In this document: in pieces, positions 38,867 to 48,287 of the stretch
How positions within the stretch are numbered: the first letter of the stretch is position 1
Layout: every line of letters begins with the position of its first letter
From: Streptomyces diastatochromogenes
GTDB lineage: Bacteria; Actinomycetota; Actinomycetes; Streptomycetales; Streptomycetaceae
Assembly (NCBI GenBank): GCA_026913215.1
Contig: JAPTYK010000001.1
Coordinates: 4,402,001-4,466,000 of the forward strand
DNA length: 64,000 bases
Reading direction: 5' to 3'
Translations under genes and position numbers: made by a program
Notes under the pieces: generated by a model
Seen by the model: only the letters and a program-made list of their open reading frames with translations
The model's database searches: none
Told to the model about the DNA's origin: nothing

Positions 38867-39735
38867 GTGGACAAAGCAACCGACGACCAGCGCAGCCGGC
38901 CCCGCGTCGGGCACATCCAGTTCCTGAACTGTCTCCCCTCTACTGGGGCCTCGCCAGGACCGGGACGCTCCTCGATCTCGAACTCACCAAGGACACCCCG
39001 GAGAAGCTCAGCGAGCGGCTCGTCCGGGGCGACCTGGACATCGGCCCCATCACCCTCGTCGAATACCTCCGCAACGCGGACGACCTGGTGGCGCTCCCGG
39101 ACATCGCCGTCGGCTGCGACGGCCCCGTCATGTCCTGCGTGATCGTCTCCCAGCGGCCCCTGGAGGAGCTCCACCACGCGCGCGTGGCCCTCGGCTCCAC
39201 CTCCCGCACCTCCGTGCGCCTCGCCCAGCTGCTGCTTTCCGAGCAGTACGGGGTCGAGCCGGACTACTACAGCTGCCCGCCCGACCTCGGCCTGATGATG
39301 CAGGAGGCGGAGGCCGCCGTCCTCATCGGCGACGCCGCCCTGAGGGCCTCCCTGCACGACGCGCCCCGGCTCGGGCTCCAGGTCCACGACCTCGGGCTCA
39401 TGTGGAAGGAGTGGACGGGCCTGCCGTTCGTCTTCGCCGTGTGGGCGGCGCGCAAGGACTACCTGGCGCGCGAGCCGGAGACCGTCCACGAGGTGCACCA
39501 GGCGTTCCTGGCCTCCCGCGACCTCTCCCTCGAAGAGGTCGCCAAGGTCGCCGAGCAGGCCGCCCGCTGGGAGACCTTCGACGCCGAACTCCTGGAGCGC
39601 TACTTCCGCACGCTCGACTTCCGTTTCGGCCCCGAGCAGCTCGCCGGCGTCCGGGAGTTCGCCCGCCGCACCGGCCCCACGACCGGCTTCCCGGCGGACG
39701 TCGCGGTGGAACTCCTGCCGCCTCCGGCACGATAA
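38867..39735 (+). CDS. mqnA: Chorismate dehydratase (futalosine menaquinone pathway), one frameshift
   Basis: GTG at 38867 begins VDKATDDQRSRPRVGHIQFL and NCLP. One base is missing near 38940, after which LYWGLARTGTLLDLELTKDT continues. PSRTSVRLAQ-type (GSTSRTSVRLAQLLLSEQYG) and IGDAALRASLHDAPRLG are the MqnA/MqnD substrate-binding blocks. About 289 residues. It removes water from chorismate to give 3-enolpyruvyl-benzoate, the first step of the futalosine route. TAGCCT at 38855-38860, six bases before the GTG, suggests a leaderless mRNA. The nearby mqnC supports the assignment over MqnD. Confidence 0.93.
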
Positions 39736-40057
39736 GCGGCCGGAGCCGCGGAGCTCCGGAGGAAAGGCGCGGGAAGGCGCGGGAAAGAAATACCGGTGAA
39801 GCCCTCCGCGCGCAGGGCGGGCCTTTCCGGGAGCCTCCGGCAATAGCGCGGCCCCGCACCGGCGGACCGGTAGGGGGGCGACACCCGGAATTCACCGGAT
39901 ATTCGCCGGACCCGTGCCCGCCTCTCGCCGTTCTCCCGCCCACCGCGCGCCCTTCCCGGACTCCGGCGGCCGCCGAACCGCACCCTGCGGAAGCGGCGCG
40001 GAGCCCTGGCGTACGCTGGTTCGGTCGATCAGAACCCCTCCGAAAGGGACGCACCCG
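39736..40057. other. Intergenic region between mqnA and mqnC
   Basis: No gene is seen. A 7-base-pair hairpin CCGGAGC/GCTCCGG at 39740-39759 may end the mqnA transcript. A short direct repeat (AAGGCGCGGG twice) follows near 39764. TACGCT at 40012-40017 is a plausible -10 for mqnC. Confidence 0.5.
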
Positions 40058-41256
40058 GTGACCGAGAAGGCCGAACTCCAGTCTGTTCTCGACCGCGCCG
40101 CCGCGGGTGGCCGGATCACCCCGAGGAGGCGCTCGACCTCTACCGCTCGGCGCCCCTGCACGCGCTGGGCGCCGCCGCCGACGCGGTGCGCCGCCGCCGG
40201 TACGCGGGGACCGAGCACATCGCGACGTACATCATCGAGCGGAACATCAACTACACGAACGTCTGTGTGACGGCGTGCAAGTTCTGCGCCTTCTACGCCG
40301 CCCCGAAGGACACCAAGAAGGGCTGGACCCGCGACCTCGACGACATCCTGCGCCGCTGCGCGGAGACCGTGGAGCTCGGCGGCACCCAGATCATGTTCCA
40401 GGGCGGCCACCACCCGGACTACGGCGTCGAGTACTACGAGAAGCACTTCGCCGCCATCAAGGCCGAGTTCCCGCAGCTGGTCATCCATTCCCTCGGCGCC
40501 TCCGAGGTCGAGCACATGGCCCGCATCTCCGGCGTCTCCGTCGAGGAGGCGATCACCCGCATCCACGCCGCCGGTCTCGACTCCTTCGCGGGCGCCGGCG
40601 CCGAGCTGCTCCCCGAGCGGCCGCGCAAGGCCATCGCCCCGCTCAAGGAGAGCGGCGAGCGCTGGCTGGAGATCATGGAGATCGCCCACAAGCTGGGCGT
40701 CGAGTCCACCTCCACCATGCTCATGGGCACCGGCGAGACCAACGCCGAGCGGATCGAGCACCTGCGGATGATCCGTGACGTGCAGGACCGGACGGGCGGC
40801 TTCCGGGCCTTCATCCCGTACACGTACCAGCCCGAGAACAACCACCTCAAGGGCCGCACGCAGGCCACGCTCTTCGAGTACCTGCGGATGATCGCGATCG
40901 CCCGGATCTTCCTCGACAACGTCGCCCACATCCAGGGCTCGTGGCTGACCACCGGCAAGGAGGTCGGCCAGCTCTCCCTGCACTACGGCGCCGACGACCT
41001 CGGCTCGATCATGCTGGAGGAGAACGTCGTCTCCTCCGCCGGTGCCAGGCACCGCTCCAACCGCCTGGAGATCATCGACCTCATCCGCAAGGCGGGCCGC
41101 GTCCCGGCCCAGCGCGCCACCACGTACGAGCACCTCGTGGTCCACGACGACCCGGCGAACGACCCGGTCGACGAGCGCGTCGCCTCGCACATCTCCTCCG
41201 TCGCGATCGAGGGCGGCACGGCCCACCCCGAGCTGAAGCTCCTCGACGCGAACTGA
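40058..41256 (+). CDS. mqnC: Cyclic dehypoxanthinyl futalosine synthase, one frameshift
   Basis: GTG at 40058 begins VTEKAELQSVLDRAAAGGRI. One C is missing in the run near 40122 (ITP/EEALDLYRSAPLHALG after correction). Radical-SAM cysteines are in CVTACKFCAFYAAP (CxxxCxxC). Downstream blocks MFQGGHHPDYGVEYYEKHF and IPYTYQPENNHLKG are characteristic of MqnC. About 400 residues. It uses S-adenosylmethionine to cyclise dehypoxanthine futalosine on the way to menaquinone. The following amidohydrolase-like gene is a frequent Streptomyces neighbour. Confidence 0.95.
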
Positions 41257-41295
41257 CGCGAACCGACGCGAACCGACACGGACCGACGCCCCCCG

Positions 41296-41892
41296 ATGCT
41301 CACCCTCCACGTCGCCGAGGCGACCCCCGAGAGCGCCGTCCTGGTGGACGGCGCCCTCGTCGCGGCCGTCGGCCCGTACGAGGAACTCGCGGAGAAGCAC
41401 CAGGACGCCCGGCTGCGCCGCTGGCCCGGCATCCTCACCCCGGGCTCCTCAACCCGTACGGGCCGGAGCTCCTGGAGCGGACCTACCACCCGGACCCGCG
41501 CGAGGCCGACACCTACGGCACCGCGCCGATCACGGGGAGCGGGCGGCGGAGATCTTCCGCGCCGACCCCGCCCGGCTCGGCGCGAGCGCCCGGCGCGGGG
41601 TCCAGCGGATGCTGGCGCACGGGACGGTCGCCATCGCCGGCGAGCTGCGCGGCCGGCCCGCCGTGGACGCCGTGCGCCGGGCGGGCCTCGCCGTCGGCCG
41701 CCGCCCGGAGCGGCTCCCCGGCCCCCGTCGCTCTCCCCGGTGCCGCTGGTGCTGCTGCCCGCCCTCGTGCTGGGCGGCCCCGCCCGCTTCGCCGTCTTCG
41801 ACGTCCCCGACCGGGCGGCCCTCGTCCGCCTCGGCGCGTCGACCTGCGTCGCCACGGTCGTCGACGGCCGGATGGTCTTCCGGCGCCGCTGA
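41296..41892 (+). CDS. Imidazolonepropionase-like (amidohydrolase-fold) protein, three frameshifts
   Basis: ATG at 41296 begins MLTLHVAEATPESAVLVDGA and LVAAVGPYEEL, the N-terminal beta-sandwich of amidohydrolases. After single-base losses near 41448, 41545 and 41725, the corrected protein has PGLLNPYGPELLERTYHPDP and ends VVDGRMVFRRR. About 199 residues, far shorter than a true imidazolonepropionase. The metal-binding HxH is replaced by NPYG, so it is probably catalytically dead or recruited to another role. It may belong to the mqnC transcript (39 bases after its stop). Function unknown. Confidence 0.72.
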   Translation: MLTLHVAEATPESAVLVDGALVAAVGPYEELAEKHQDARLRRWPGILTPGSSTRTGRSSWSGPTTRTRARPTPTAPRRSRGAGGGDLPRRPRPARRERPARGPADAGARDGRHRRRAARPARRGRRAPGGPRRRPPPGAAPRPPSLSPVPLVLLPALVLGGPARFAVFDVPDRAALVRLGASTCVATVVDGRMVFRRR

Positions 41893-41902
41893 GGCCCGGG
41901 GC

Positions 41903-42689
41903 TCAGCCGCCCCGGACCGTGGCGTCCTTCTCCTGCACCGGGTAGGCGTCCGCGTACTTCAGCAGCTCGGTGAAGCGCGCGTCGCGCACGACGGTCAGCA
42001 GCTGGTCCGGGGTCACGGGCGCCGAGGCGGTGTCCGAGGGGCTGACGGAGAGCAGCACGCTGCTCCTGCCGTAGCGGGTGACGACCATGGACCCCAGGGT
42101 GTCCTGACGGTTCACGGCCATCGCGTACAGCTGCGCGGTCCGGCCCCCGCCCAGCCCGGCCTTCTCGCAGGTCGTCTTCTTCGCCGGGATGTTCCGGCAC
42201 TCCTGGAGGGGCTCGCCCTCCGCGGGCCGGACGGACAGCTTCACGGGGAAGTTCCGGCCGCCGACGGTGATCCGGTAGTCGGAGACCACGTCCGCGACCG
42301 GCCGGACGTCCGTGACGGACGCCGGGAGCAGCTCGTCGAGGAGTGCCGACACCTGCTGCTGGAACTGGGCGCGGCGGGCGCCCTCGGCGGTGGAGACCTT
42401 CTCGGGCGGTGTCTGTCCGGGGTCGGCCGGGCCGCCACCGGCGTGCGGTACGCCGAGGGAAGGCGGCCGGGGCGCGGCGGGCCCGGCGGGGCCGGGGCCG
42501 GTCCCGGGCAGCAGGGTGAGTCCGAGGGCGGCCGCGGTCACGGTGCCGAAGACGCCGCCGGCGACGGCGAGCCGGGCCCGCGCGCGGCGCCTGCGGCCCA
42601 GGCGCACGGCGACGGGCGCGAGGTCGGGAAGGGGGCAGCTCCTGCGTCGTCCGGTCCATGGCACGGCGGAGCATCGTTGCGTCGTCCAC
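41903..42689 (-). CDS. Membrane-anchored protein, putative partner of the SigE-family sigma factor, one 2-base shift
   Basis: GTG at 42689 lies 10 bases after the sigma-factor stop: VDDATMLRRAMDRTTQELPP. Two C are missing in the run near 42632. A membrane helix (RLAVAGGVFGTVTAAALGLT) follows near residue 35-55, then an extracytoplasmic part with two cysteines (LQECRNIPAKKTTCEKAGLG) and FPVKLSVRPAEGEPL. About 262 residues. Tight linkage to a sigma factor suggests an anti-sigma or sensor role, although the short cytoplasmic N-terminus lacks a recognisable zinc-anti-sigma motif. That role is inference. Confidence 0.72.
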
Positions 42690-42699
42690 TGGCGGGGCC

Positions 42700-43241
42700 T
42701 CAGCTTCCGATGGCGTGGTGGTGGAGGTGGGGATCGGCGGCGTAGAGGTGTGCCTCGCCGAGGTGGTCCCGGAGCCGGGCCAGGGAACGCGAACACTGGC
42801 TTTGACCGTCGCCTCGCTGCAGCGCAGGAGCGAGGCGACGGTCTCCACGCTCAGGTCCTCCCAGTACCGCAGGACGACCATGGCGCGGGCCCTGGGCGGG
42901 AGCTCGGCCAGCGCGGCGAGCAGCGTGACCCTCAGGTCGGGCTGCTCGGTGCTCCGCGCCGGGCCGAGCCCGCCGGTCCGGGTGAAGGCGAGCAGATCGC
43001 GCAGCCCGCGTCGCCGTTCGGCGAGGAACGTGCGGGTGAGCACGGTCTTGGCGTAGGCGTGCGGATGTTCCGCCGCCCCGGCCCGCCGCCAGTGCTGGAA
43101 GAGTTTGGCGAGGGTGGTCTGCGTGAGGTCGCGGGCGGTCTCCGCGTCTCCGCACAGCAGGTACGCGGTGCGGTACAGCCGCGTCTGCGCGGAACGGGCG
43201 AACTCCTCGAACCCGATGTCCGAGCCCAGCGGTGACGGCAT
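42700..43241 (-). CDS. RNA polymerase sigma factor, SigE subfamily of ECF, one frameshift
   Basis: ATG at 43241, with GGGAG upstream, begins MPSPLGSDIGFEEFARSAQT. Region 2 is RLYRTAYLLCGDAETARDLT with TLAKLFQHWRRAG, and region 4 is LPPRARAMVVLRYWEDLSVE and LLRCSEATVK. One base is missing near 42800, after which SQCSRSLARLRDHLGEAHLY completes the HTH. About 181 residues. It directs polymerase to an extracytoplasmic stress or surface regulon. It is the only sigma factor in the window and so a candidate, but unproven, reader of the GTACAACC-N17-GTC promoters 7-21 kb away. Confidence 0.87.
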
Positions 43242-43378
43242 CTCGCTCCCTTCGTCTGCACTGTCACCCTTCCTTGAGCGCGCTCGCCGGAGAAAGGTTG
43301 AAGGGAGATTCCGGGGAATCCGCCGGGGGGCCGGGGCCGGTCCCCGCCCGGCAGGGGGGTGGCTGCCACAATGGCCGG

Positions 43379-44071
43379 GTGAGCCGAGCATCCCTGGACA
43401 AGCAGCCGCACGAAGTCGCCTCGATGTTCGACGACGTGGCGGCGAACTACGACCTGACCAATGACGTGCTCTCCCTCGGGCAGGACAGGCGCTGGCGCAA
43501 GGAGGTCGCGAAGGCGGTCGACGCGCGGCCCGCGCAGAAGGTCCTCGACCTGGCCGCCGGGACCGCGACCTCCTCGCAGCCCTTCGTGAAGGCGGGGGCG
43601 TACGTCGTCCCGTGCGACTTCTCCCTCGGGATGCTGCGGGTCGGGAAGAAGAACCACCCGTGGATGCCGTTCACCGCGGGCGACGGCACGAAGCTGCCGT
43701 TCCGCGACGACGTCTTCGACGCCGTCACGATCTCCTTCGGGCTGCGCAACATCCAGGACACCGAGCAGGCGCTCCGCGAGCTGTACCGGGTGACGAAGCC
43801 CGGCGGCCGCGTCGTGATCTGCGAGTTCTCGCACCCCACCTGGGCGCCGTTCCGCACGGTGTACGAGGAGTACCTGATGCGCGCGCTGCCGCCGGTGGCC
43901 CGTGCCGTCTCCTCCAACCCCGACGCGTACGTGTACCTCGCCGAGTCCATCCAGTCCTGGCCGGACCAGCCGACCCTGGCGGGCATGCTGCGGAAGGCCG
44001 GCTGGTCGCGGGTGGCCCACCGGAACCTGACGGGCGGCATCGTCGCCCTGCACCGCGGCTTCAAGGCCTGA
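43379..44071 (+). CDS. menG: Demethylmenaquinone methyltransferase
   Basis: GTG at 43379 begins VSRASLDKQPHEVASMFDDV and AANYDLTNDVLSLGQDRRWR, a UbiE/MenG signature. VLDLAAGTATSSQPFVKAG is the SAM motif I, and FDAVTISFGLRNIQDTEQAL with KPGGRVVICEFS are UbiE motifs. 230 residues, intact. It methylates demethylmenaquinone, the last step of menaquinone synthesis, and so links functionally with mqnA, mqnC and complex I in this window. CACAAT at 43367-43372, six bases before the GTG, suggests leaderless transcription. Confidence 0.94.
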   Translation: MSRASLDKQPHEVASMFDDVAANYDLTNDVLSLGQDRRWRKEVAKAVDARPAQKVLDLAAGTATSSQPFVKAGAYVVPCDFSLGMLRVGKKNHPWMPFTAGDGTKLPFRDDVFDAVTISFGLRNIQDTEQALRELYRVTKPGGRVVICEFSHPTWAPFRTVYEEYLMRALPPVARAVSSNPDAYVYLAESIQSWPDQPTLAGMLRKAGWSRVAHRNLTGGIVALHRGFKA

Positions 44072-44141
44072 GCCCCGCGCTCCTAGACTTTCCCCGTTTT
44101 CCCCTTTCCCTCCTTTCCTCGACCCCTTCGGGAGATCCGCC

Positions 44142-45426
44142 GTGACCGAGCAGCCCCTCTCCGAGCACAGCGCCGATGTGATCGTCGTCGGGGCGGGCCC
44201 GGCCGGCTCCACCACCGCCTACTACCTGGCGAAGGCCGGACTCGACGTCCTGCTCCTGGAGAAGACCGCGTTCCCCGCGAGAAGGTCTGCGGCGACGGCC
44301 TCACCCCCGCGCCACCAAGCAGCTCGTCGCCATGGGCATCGACATCTCCGAAGAGGCCGGCTGGCTGCGGAACAAGGGCCTGCGGATCATCGGCGGCGGC
44401 GTCCGGCTCGAACTCGACTGGCCGGAGCTCGCCTCGTACCCGGACTACGGGCTCGTCCGCAAGCGCGACGACTTCGACGAGCAGCTCGCCCGGCAGGCGC
44501 AGAAGGCCGGCGCCCGGCTGTACGAGCGCTGCAACGTCGGCGCCCCGATCATCGACGACCGCACGGGCCGGATCACCGGCGTCCACGCCAAGCTCGGCGA
44601 GGAGAAGCGCGAGGTCACCTTCCACGCGCCGCTCGTCGTCGCCGCCGACGGCAACTCGACCCGCCTCTCCCTCGCCATGGGCCTGCACCGGCGCGAGGAC
44701 CGGCCGATGGGCGTCGCCGTCCGCACGTACTTCACCTCGCCCCGCCACGACGACGACTACCTGGAGTCCTGGCTGGAGCTGTGGGACCGGCGCGGGCCGC
44801 AGGACCGGCTGCTCCCCGGCTACGGCTGGATCTTCGGCATGGGCGACGGCACGTCCAACGTCGGCCTCGGCATCCTCAACTCCTCCTCCGCCTTCCGGGA
44901 GCTGGACTGGCGCGAGGTCCTCAAGGCCTGGTGCGCGTCGATGCCGGAGGACTGGGGCTACACCCCGGAGAACATGACGACGCCGATCCGCGGCGCCGCC
45001 CTCCCGATGGCCTTCAACCGCCAGCCGCACTACACCAAGGGCCTGCTGCTCGTCGGCGACGCGGGCGGCCTCGTCAACCCCTTCAACGGCGAGGGCATCG
45101 CGTACGCCATGGAGTCCGGCCAGATCGCGGCCGACGTCATCGTCCAGGCGCACGCCCGCACCACCCCGGCCCAGCGCGAGCTGGCCCTGCGGAACTACCC
45201 GCAGATCCTCAAGGACACCTACGGCGGCTACTACACGCTGGGCCGCGCCTTCGTGAAGCTCATCGGCAACCCGAAGGTCATGAAGATCGCGACCCAGCGC
45301 GGTCTGACCCACCCGCTGCTGATGAAGTTCACGCTGAAGATGCTGGCGAACCTCACGGACCCGACGGGCGGCGACGCGATGGACCGCATCATCAACGGCC
45401 TGTCGAAGGTGGCCCCGAAGGCCTGA
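44142..45426 (+). CDS. Geranylgeranyl-reductase-family flavoprotein (menaquinone side-chain reductase-like), two frameshifts
   Basis: GTG at 44142, with GGGAGATCCGCC upstream, begins VTEQPLSEHSADVIVVGAGP and AGSTTAYYLA (FAD motif). Two C are missing near 44280 and 44310; corrected text reads FPREKVCGDGLTPRATKQL. The second FAD motif is LLLVGDAGGLVNPFNGEG. About 428 residues. Members reduce isoprenoid double bonds (MenJ in mycobacteria reduces the menaquinone tail). Its position 70 bases after menG strongly supports a menaquinone role. Alternative: an archaeal-lipid-type reductase of another isoprenoid. Confidence 0.9.
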
Positions 45427-45457
45427 CGCCCGCGCCCGGCGCCCGCGCCCGGCCTCC

Positions 45458-45757
45458 TCAGGCGCAGCGCTCGTACACGGTGAGCAGGGCGAGCAGATGG
45501 AGCTGGGCGCGCGACAGGCCGCCCAGCTTCTCCCGCATGTTGGTGACGTGGAACTTGACGGTGCGTTCGGTGATGCCGAGGCACTCGGCGAGGTCCGTGT
45601 TCGACTCGCCGCCGGGCATCGCCGACAGGACCTCGATCTCGCGGTCCGTCAGGGCGTCCAGGTGGCGCAGGGCCGTGGTGACCGGGTTGATCCGGGCGGC
45701 GCGGGTCCCGTCGGCCCCGGCCGGTTCGGGTCTGCAGTGCGGGCACTGACGAAGCAC
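45458..45757 (-). CDS. Small stand-alone LuxR-type HTH protein
   Basis: GTG at 45757 is spaced from GGGGGGAG and is preferred over upstream starts. The product of about 99 residues begins VLRQCPHCRPEPAGADGTRA and ends in a GerE/LuxR HTH (LTDREIEVLSAMPGGESNTD then LGITERTVKFHVTNMREKLG). There is no receiver domain. The N-terminal CPHC pair could bind zinc, or could pair with the near-terminal Cys (VYERCA). It probably regulates adjacent genes. The trigger is unknown. Confidence 0.8.
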   Translation of the reverse strand: MLRQCPHCRPEPAGADGTRAARINPVTTALRHLDALTDREIEVLSAMPGGESNTDLAECLGITERTVKFHVTNMREKLGGLSRAQLHLLALLTVYERCA

Positions 45758-45928
45758 GAGTCTCCCCCCAGAGAATGCGTTCGCTGAACCGCAGCACCTG
45801 GTTTCCGATGGGAACGGTGAGCGGACGCAACACCAAACCACGCCCACGGCCGGACCGGAACGCACCGGGGACGCCCCGGCGGCCGGAAAACACCGGGTCC
45901 GCCCACCCGCGGCCCGTGTCCCGGCGGC

Positions 45929-46866
45929 TCAGCCGGCGAGCCTGGCGGCCAGCCTCAACCGCTCGTTGAGCTCGGTCTTCGCCTGGTTCAGGGTCTCCGC
46001 GTTCTGCTCGATGTTCCGCTTCTGGTAGGCGCTCTCGACGGTGTACCAGATGCCGACGAGGTTGGCCTTTTCCTTACAGGCGACGTCCTGCTTCGCCGCG
46101 ACGACCGCCCGGGGCTGCCGAACGCGTTCGGGTCGAGGCCCAGATCGCCCTGCGGGCTGACGGGATTGTTCGCCTCGTAGCCCTTCTCGGCCATGCAGGC
46201 GGACCAGGCCTTCGTCGCGGCGACGACCCGGGAGTCCTCGCGGGAGCGGGAGTACGCGTCCATGCCCACGTTGGTGACGAACATGGCGTCCACCGCGCCC
46301 TTCTTCGGCGCGTAGACCGTGAGGAAGCCCTCCCGGATGCAGCCCCCGACGGGCACCTTCAGCCCGTTCAGGGTCTTGCCGCTGTCCTTGGCCCTGGCCT
46401 CTTCCAGGCTCATCGGCTGAGGTCCCCGTACCCGTCGGGACCGTTGAGCGCGAGCTCCCGCTCGCGCCGAGGCGCGGGGTGGCGGGCTTCGGCGGCTGCG
46501 GGGCGCCGTGGTTCGGGGCGTAGCCGTAGCGGGCCGCGACCGTGGGGTCGGTGAGGCCGTAGCGGGACGCGCCGCCCGGCCGCCGGTGGCGGGCGACAGC
46601 GGCATCTCGTACGCGAACCCGAAGCGCTTCATGCAGTCGCCGGTCACCCGCGCCTGGGCCCGCTCCAGCTCGCGGCGCTGGTCGGCGGTGGTCTCGTAGC
46701 CGTCCAGCGGGTACGCGAGGCCGGTCGTCGACAGCAGCCGGGGGACCGTCCCGATCCCGGGCTCGCGCGCGGAACCGTCACCACCGCCGTCGGACCCGGA
46801 GGAGCAGGCGGTGAGCAGCGCGGCACTCAGCAGGAGGACGGTCGCGCGGGCGGCGAGGGGACGCAT
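45929..46866 (-). CDS. Lipoprotein of unknown function, about four frameshifts
   Basis: ATG at 46866, with GGAGC upstream, begins MRPLAARATVLLLSAALLTA followed by CSSGSDG, a clear lipobox. Three single-base losses between 46600 and 46440 return to the original frame at MSLEEARAKDSGKTLNGLKV; another near 46108 leads to VACKEKANLVGIWYTVESAY and the TGA at 45929. About 312 residues with paired cysteine motifs (DCMKRFGF, WSACMAEKGYE). Similar cysteine spacing occurs in the lipoprotein at 47684, so the two may be distant relatives near a transporter operon. Confidence 0.75.
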
Positions 46867-46904
46867 GGGGCTGCTCCAGGGACGGGGGCGTGTCTAGCAT
46901 GGGA

Positions 46905-46949
46905 GCAGCCGTTGCTCTGCCCGCCTCATTCGGGCGGAGCAACGGCTGC
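46905..46949. terminator. Strong hairpin terminator
   Basis: GCAGCCGTTGCTC pairs with GAGCAACGGCTGC (one bulge) with an inner GCCCGCC/GGGCGG stem. It lies between the small secreted protein (ending 46987) and the lipoprotein start (46866), oriented to end the former. Confidence 0.8.
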
Positions 46950-46986
46950 CGTGTCTCAGTGCGTGGGCCGGGGCCGCTCAGGCGGG

Positions 46987-47400
46987 TCAGCTGGCCTCGT
47001 AGAAGTACGCGGAGGAGATCTTGTTCTTGAAGGTCGCGGTCGCGTTGCCGATGTAGCCCGCCGGCAGGCTGCCCTCGTATCCGCCCGCGTTGGCGTCGGT
47101 GTAGACCCACCAGCGGACGGAGTCGCGGTTGTTGTAACCGGCGGTGTTGTCGTTCACGAAGTCGTCCGTGCCGTTGCCCGGGCCGGGGAACTTCTCACCC
47201 CAGAAGTCCACGTCCTGGTAGTAGAGGTCCCAGACGGCGCCGGCCGGACCGGTGTTGAAGAACAGTCCGAACTCGCCGCTCTCCAGGTAGCCGTTCTTCT
47301 CGGCGGCCGAGGCCGGGCCCGCCGTGGCGAGCGTGCCCAGGCCGAGGGCGGCGAGCGCGATAGCCGTGGTGGCGACGCGACGGAGTGCAGTGCGCTGCAT
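46987..47400 (-). CDS. Small secreted protein, peptidase-inhibitor I36/crystallin-like
   Basis: ATG at 47400, with GGGAAAGG upstream, begins MQRTALRRVATTAIALAALG and a cleavage site after GPASA. The mature 105 residues are rich in aromatic and Asn residues: FGLFFNTGPAGAVWDLYYQD, NDNTAGYNNRDSVRWWVYTD, PAGYIGNATATFKNKISSAY. This pattern (N-terminal strand, NRDS-W-VY-D-N-x-G, GxLPxGYxGN) matches the I36 inhibitor/beta-gamma-crystallin-like family of Streptomyces. No cysteines remain in the mature form. Intact. Inhibitory activity is not provable here. Confidence 0.78.
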   Translation of the reverse strand: MQRTALRRVATTAIALAALGLGTLATAGPASAAEKNGYLESGEFGLFFNTGPAGAVWDLYYQDVDFWGEKFPGPGNGTDDFVNDNTAGYNNRDSVRWWVYTDANAGGYEGSLPAGYIGNATATFKNKISSAYFYEAS

Positions 47401-47509
47401 GTCGTTGCCTTTCCCGTAGCTGTTGCGGAGGTGGTCGGTGCGGCCCGGAGGGGCCGGTGCCCCATACGAACACCGCCAACTCCTGGGCGTCCACTGTCCG
47501 TTGAGACAG

Positions 47510-47538
47510 TTACCGGCCGGGCCGCCGCTGGCTATGCT
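47510..47538 (+). promoter_or_regulatory. Sigma-70-like promoter for the lipoprotein/efflux operon
   Basis: TTACCG (47510-47515), 17 bases, TATGCT (47533-47538) on the plus strand, 146 bases upstream of the lipoprotein ATG. This is a moderate match to the HrdB consensus. Confidence 0.5.
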
Positions 47539-47683
47539 CGGCCTTGTCGAGGCACCGCAGGGTGCCGGAGACCTCTCGCGCGGGGGCCTTGCACGTGGCG
47601 GAGCGCACCGCCGCGTCGGCCCCCTCCCGCGCGTTCCCCGACGCCCCCTGGACGGGCACTCCCCGTCGGAAGGACCGTTTCTG

Positions 47684-48206
47684 ATGAGACGCCTCATGGC
47701 TGCTCCCGTACTGATCGTCGCCCTCGCGGTCGGGGGTGTTCGAGCGGCGGGGACGGCGCGACCCGGCCGGAACCGAGCACCGCAACCCCTCCGCCTCGGC
47801 GACTCCCTCCCCACGAGCCTCCTCGGTGGCCGCCGGCTGGTCCGCCTACTACGACTGCCTGGGCGCCCAGGGGCTCAAGCTCCAGGACAACGGCGACGGG
47901 AAGCGCGTCGACAAGGACGCCAACACGAACGAGGCGATCGGCGCGGCGGAGAAGGCGTGCAGGCCGCTCCTCCCCGGGAAGGAGCCGATCGACCCGGCGC
48001 GGCTCGCGGAGGCCAGGAAGTTCACCGCCTGCATGCGCGAGAAGGGCATCGTCGACTACCCGGAACCCGATCCGGCGACCGGCGACATACCCGTCGAGGG
48101 CGAGCTCGGCGCGCGGCTGAAGAGCGACCCGAAGGTGATCGCGGCCCTGCGGGAGTGCCACCCGGCGGCCCCCGCCGCCGACGGCGGGACGGTCGAAGGT
48201 GGCTGA
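47684..48206 (+). CDS. Small lipoprotein heading the efflux operon, two frameshifts
   Basis: ATG at 47684, with GGAAGG upstream, begins MRRLMAAPVLIVALAVGG. One G is missing near 47733, after which CSSGGDGATRPEPSTATP gives the lipobox LAVGGC. A second base is missing near 47790. The body has SAYYDCLGAQGLKLQDNGDG, CMREKGIVDYPEPDPATGDI and ALRECHPAAP, so four cysteines follow the lipid anchor. About 174 residues. It is the first gene of the set lipoprotein, adaptor, ATPase, permease, probably an accessory envelope component. Confidence 0.8.
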
Positions 48207-48287
48207 CTCCGCTCCGGAGGAGGACGCCTGGACCTCCGGCGGCCCCGGCGCCCCGCCGTCGCCGCCGGGAGCGCCGGGGCCGCCCGG

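Noticed and set aside
41296..41892. Functional imidazolonepropionase (hutI)
   Set aside because: Too short and without the HxH metal motif; no other histidine-utilisation gene is nearby.
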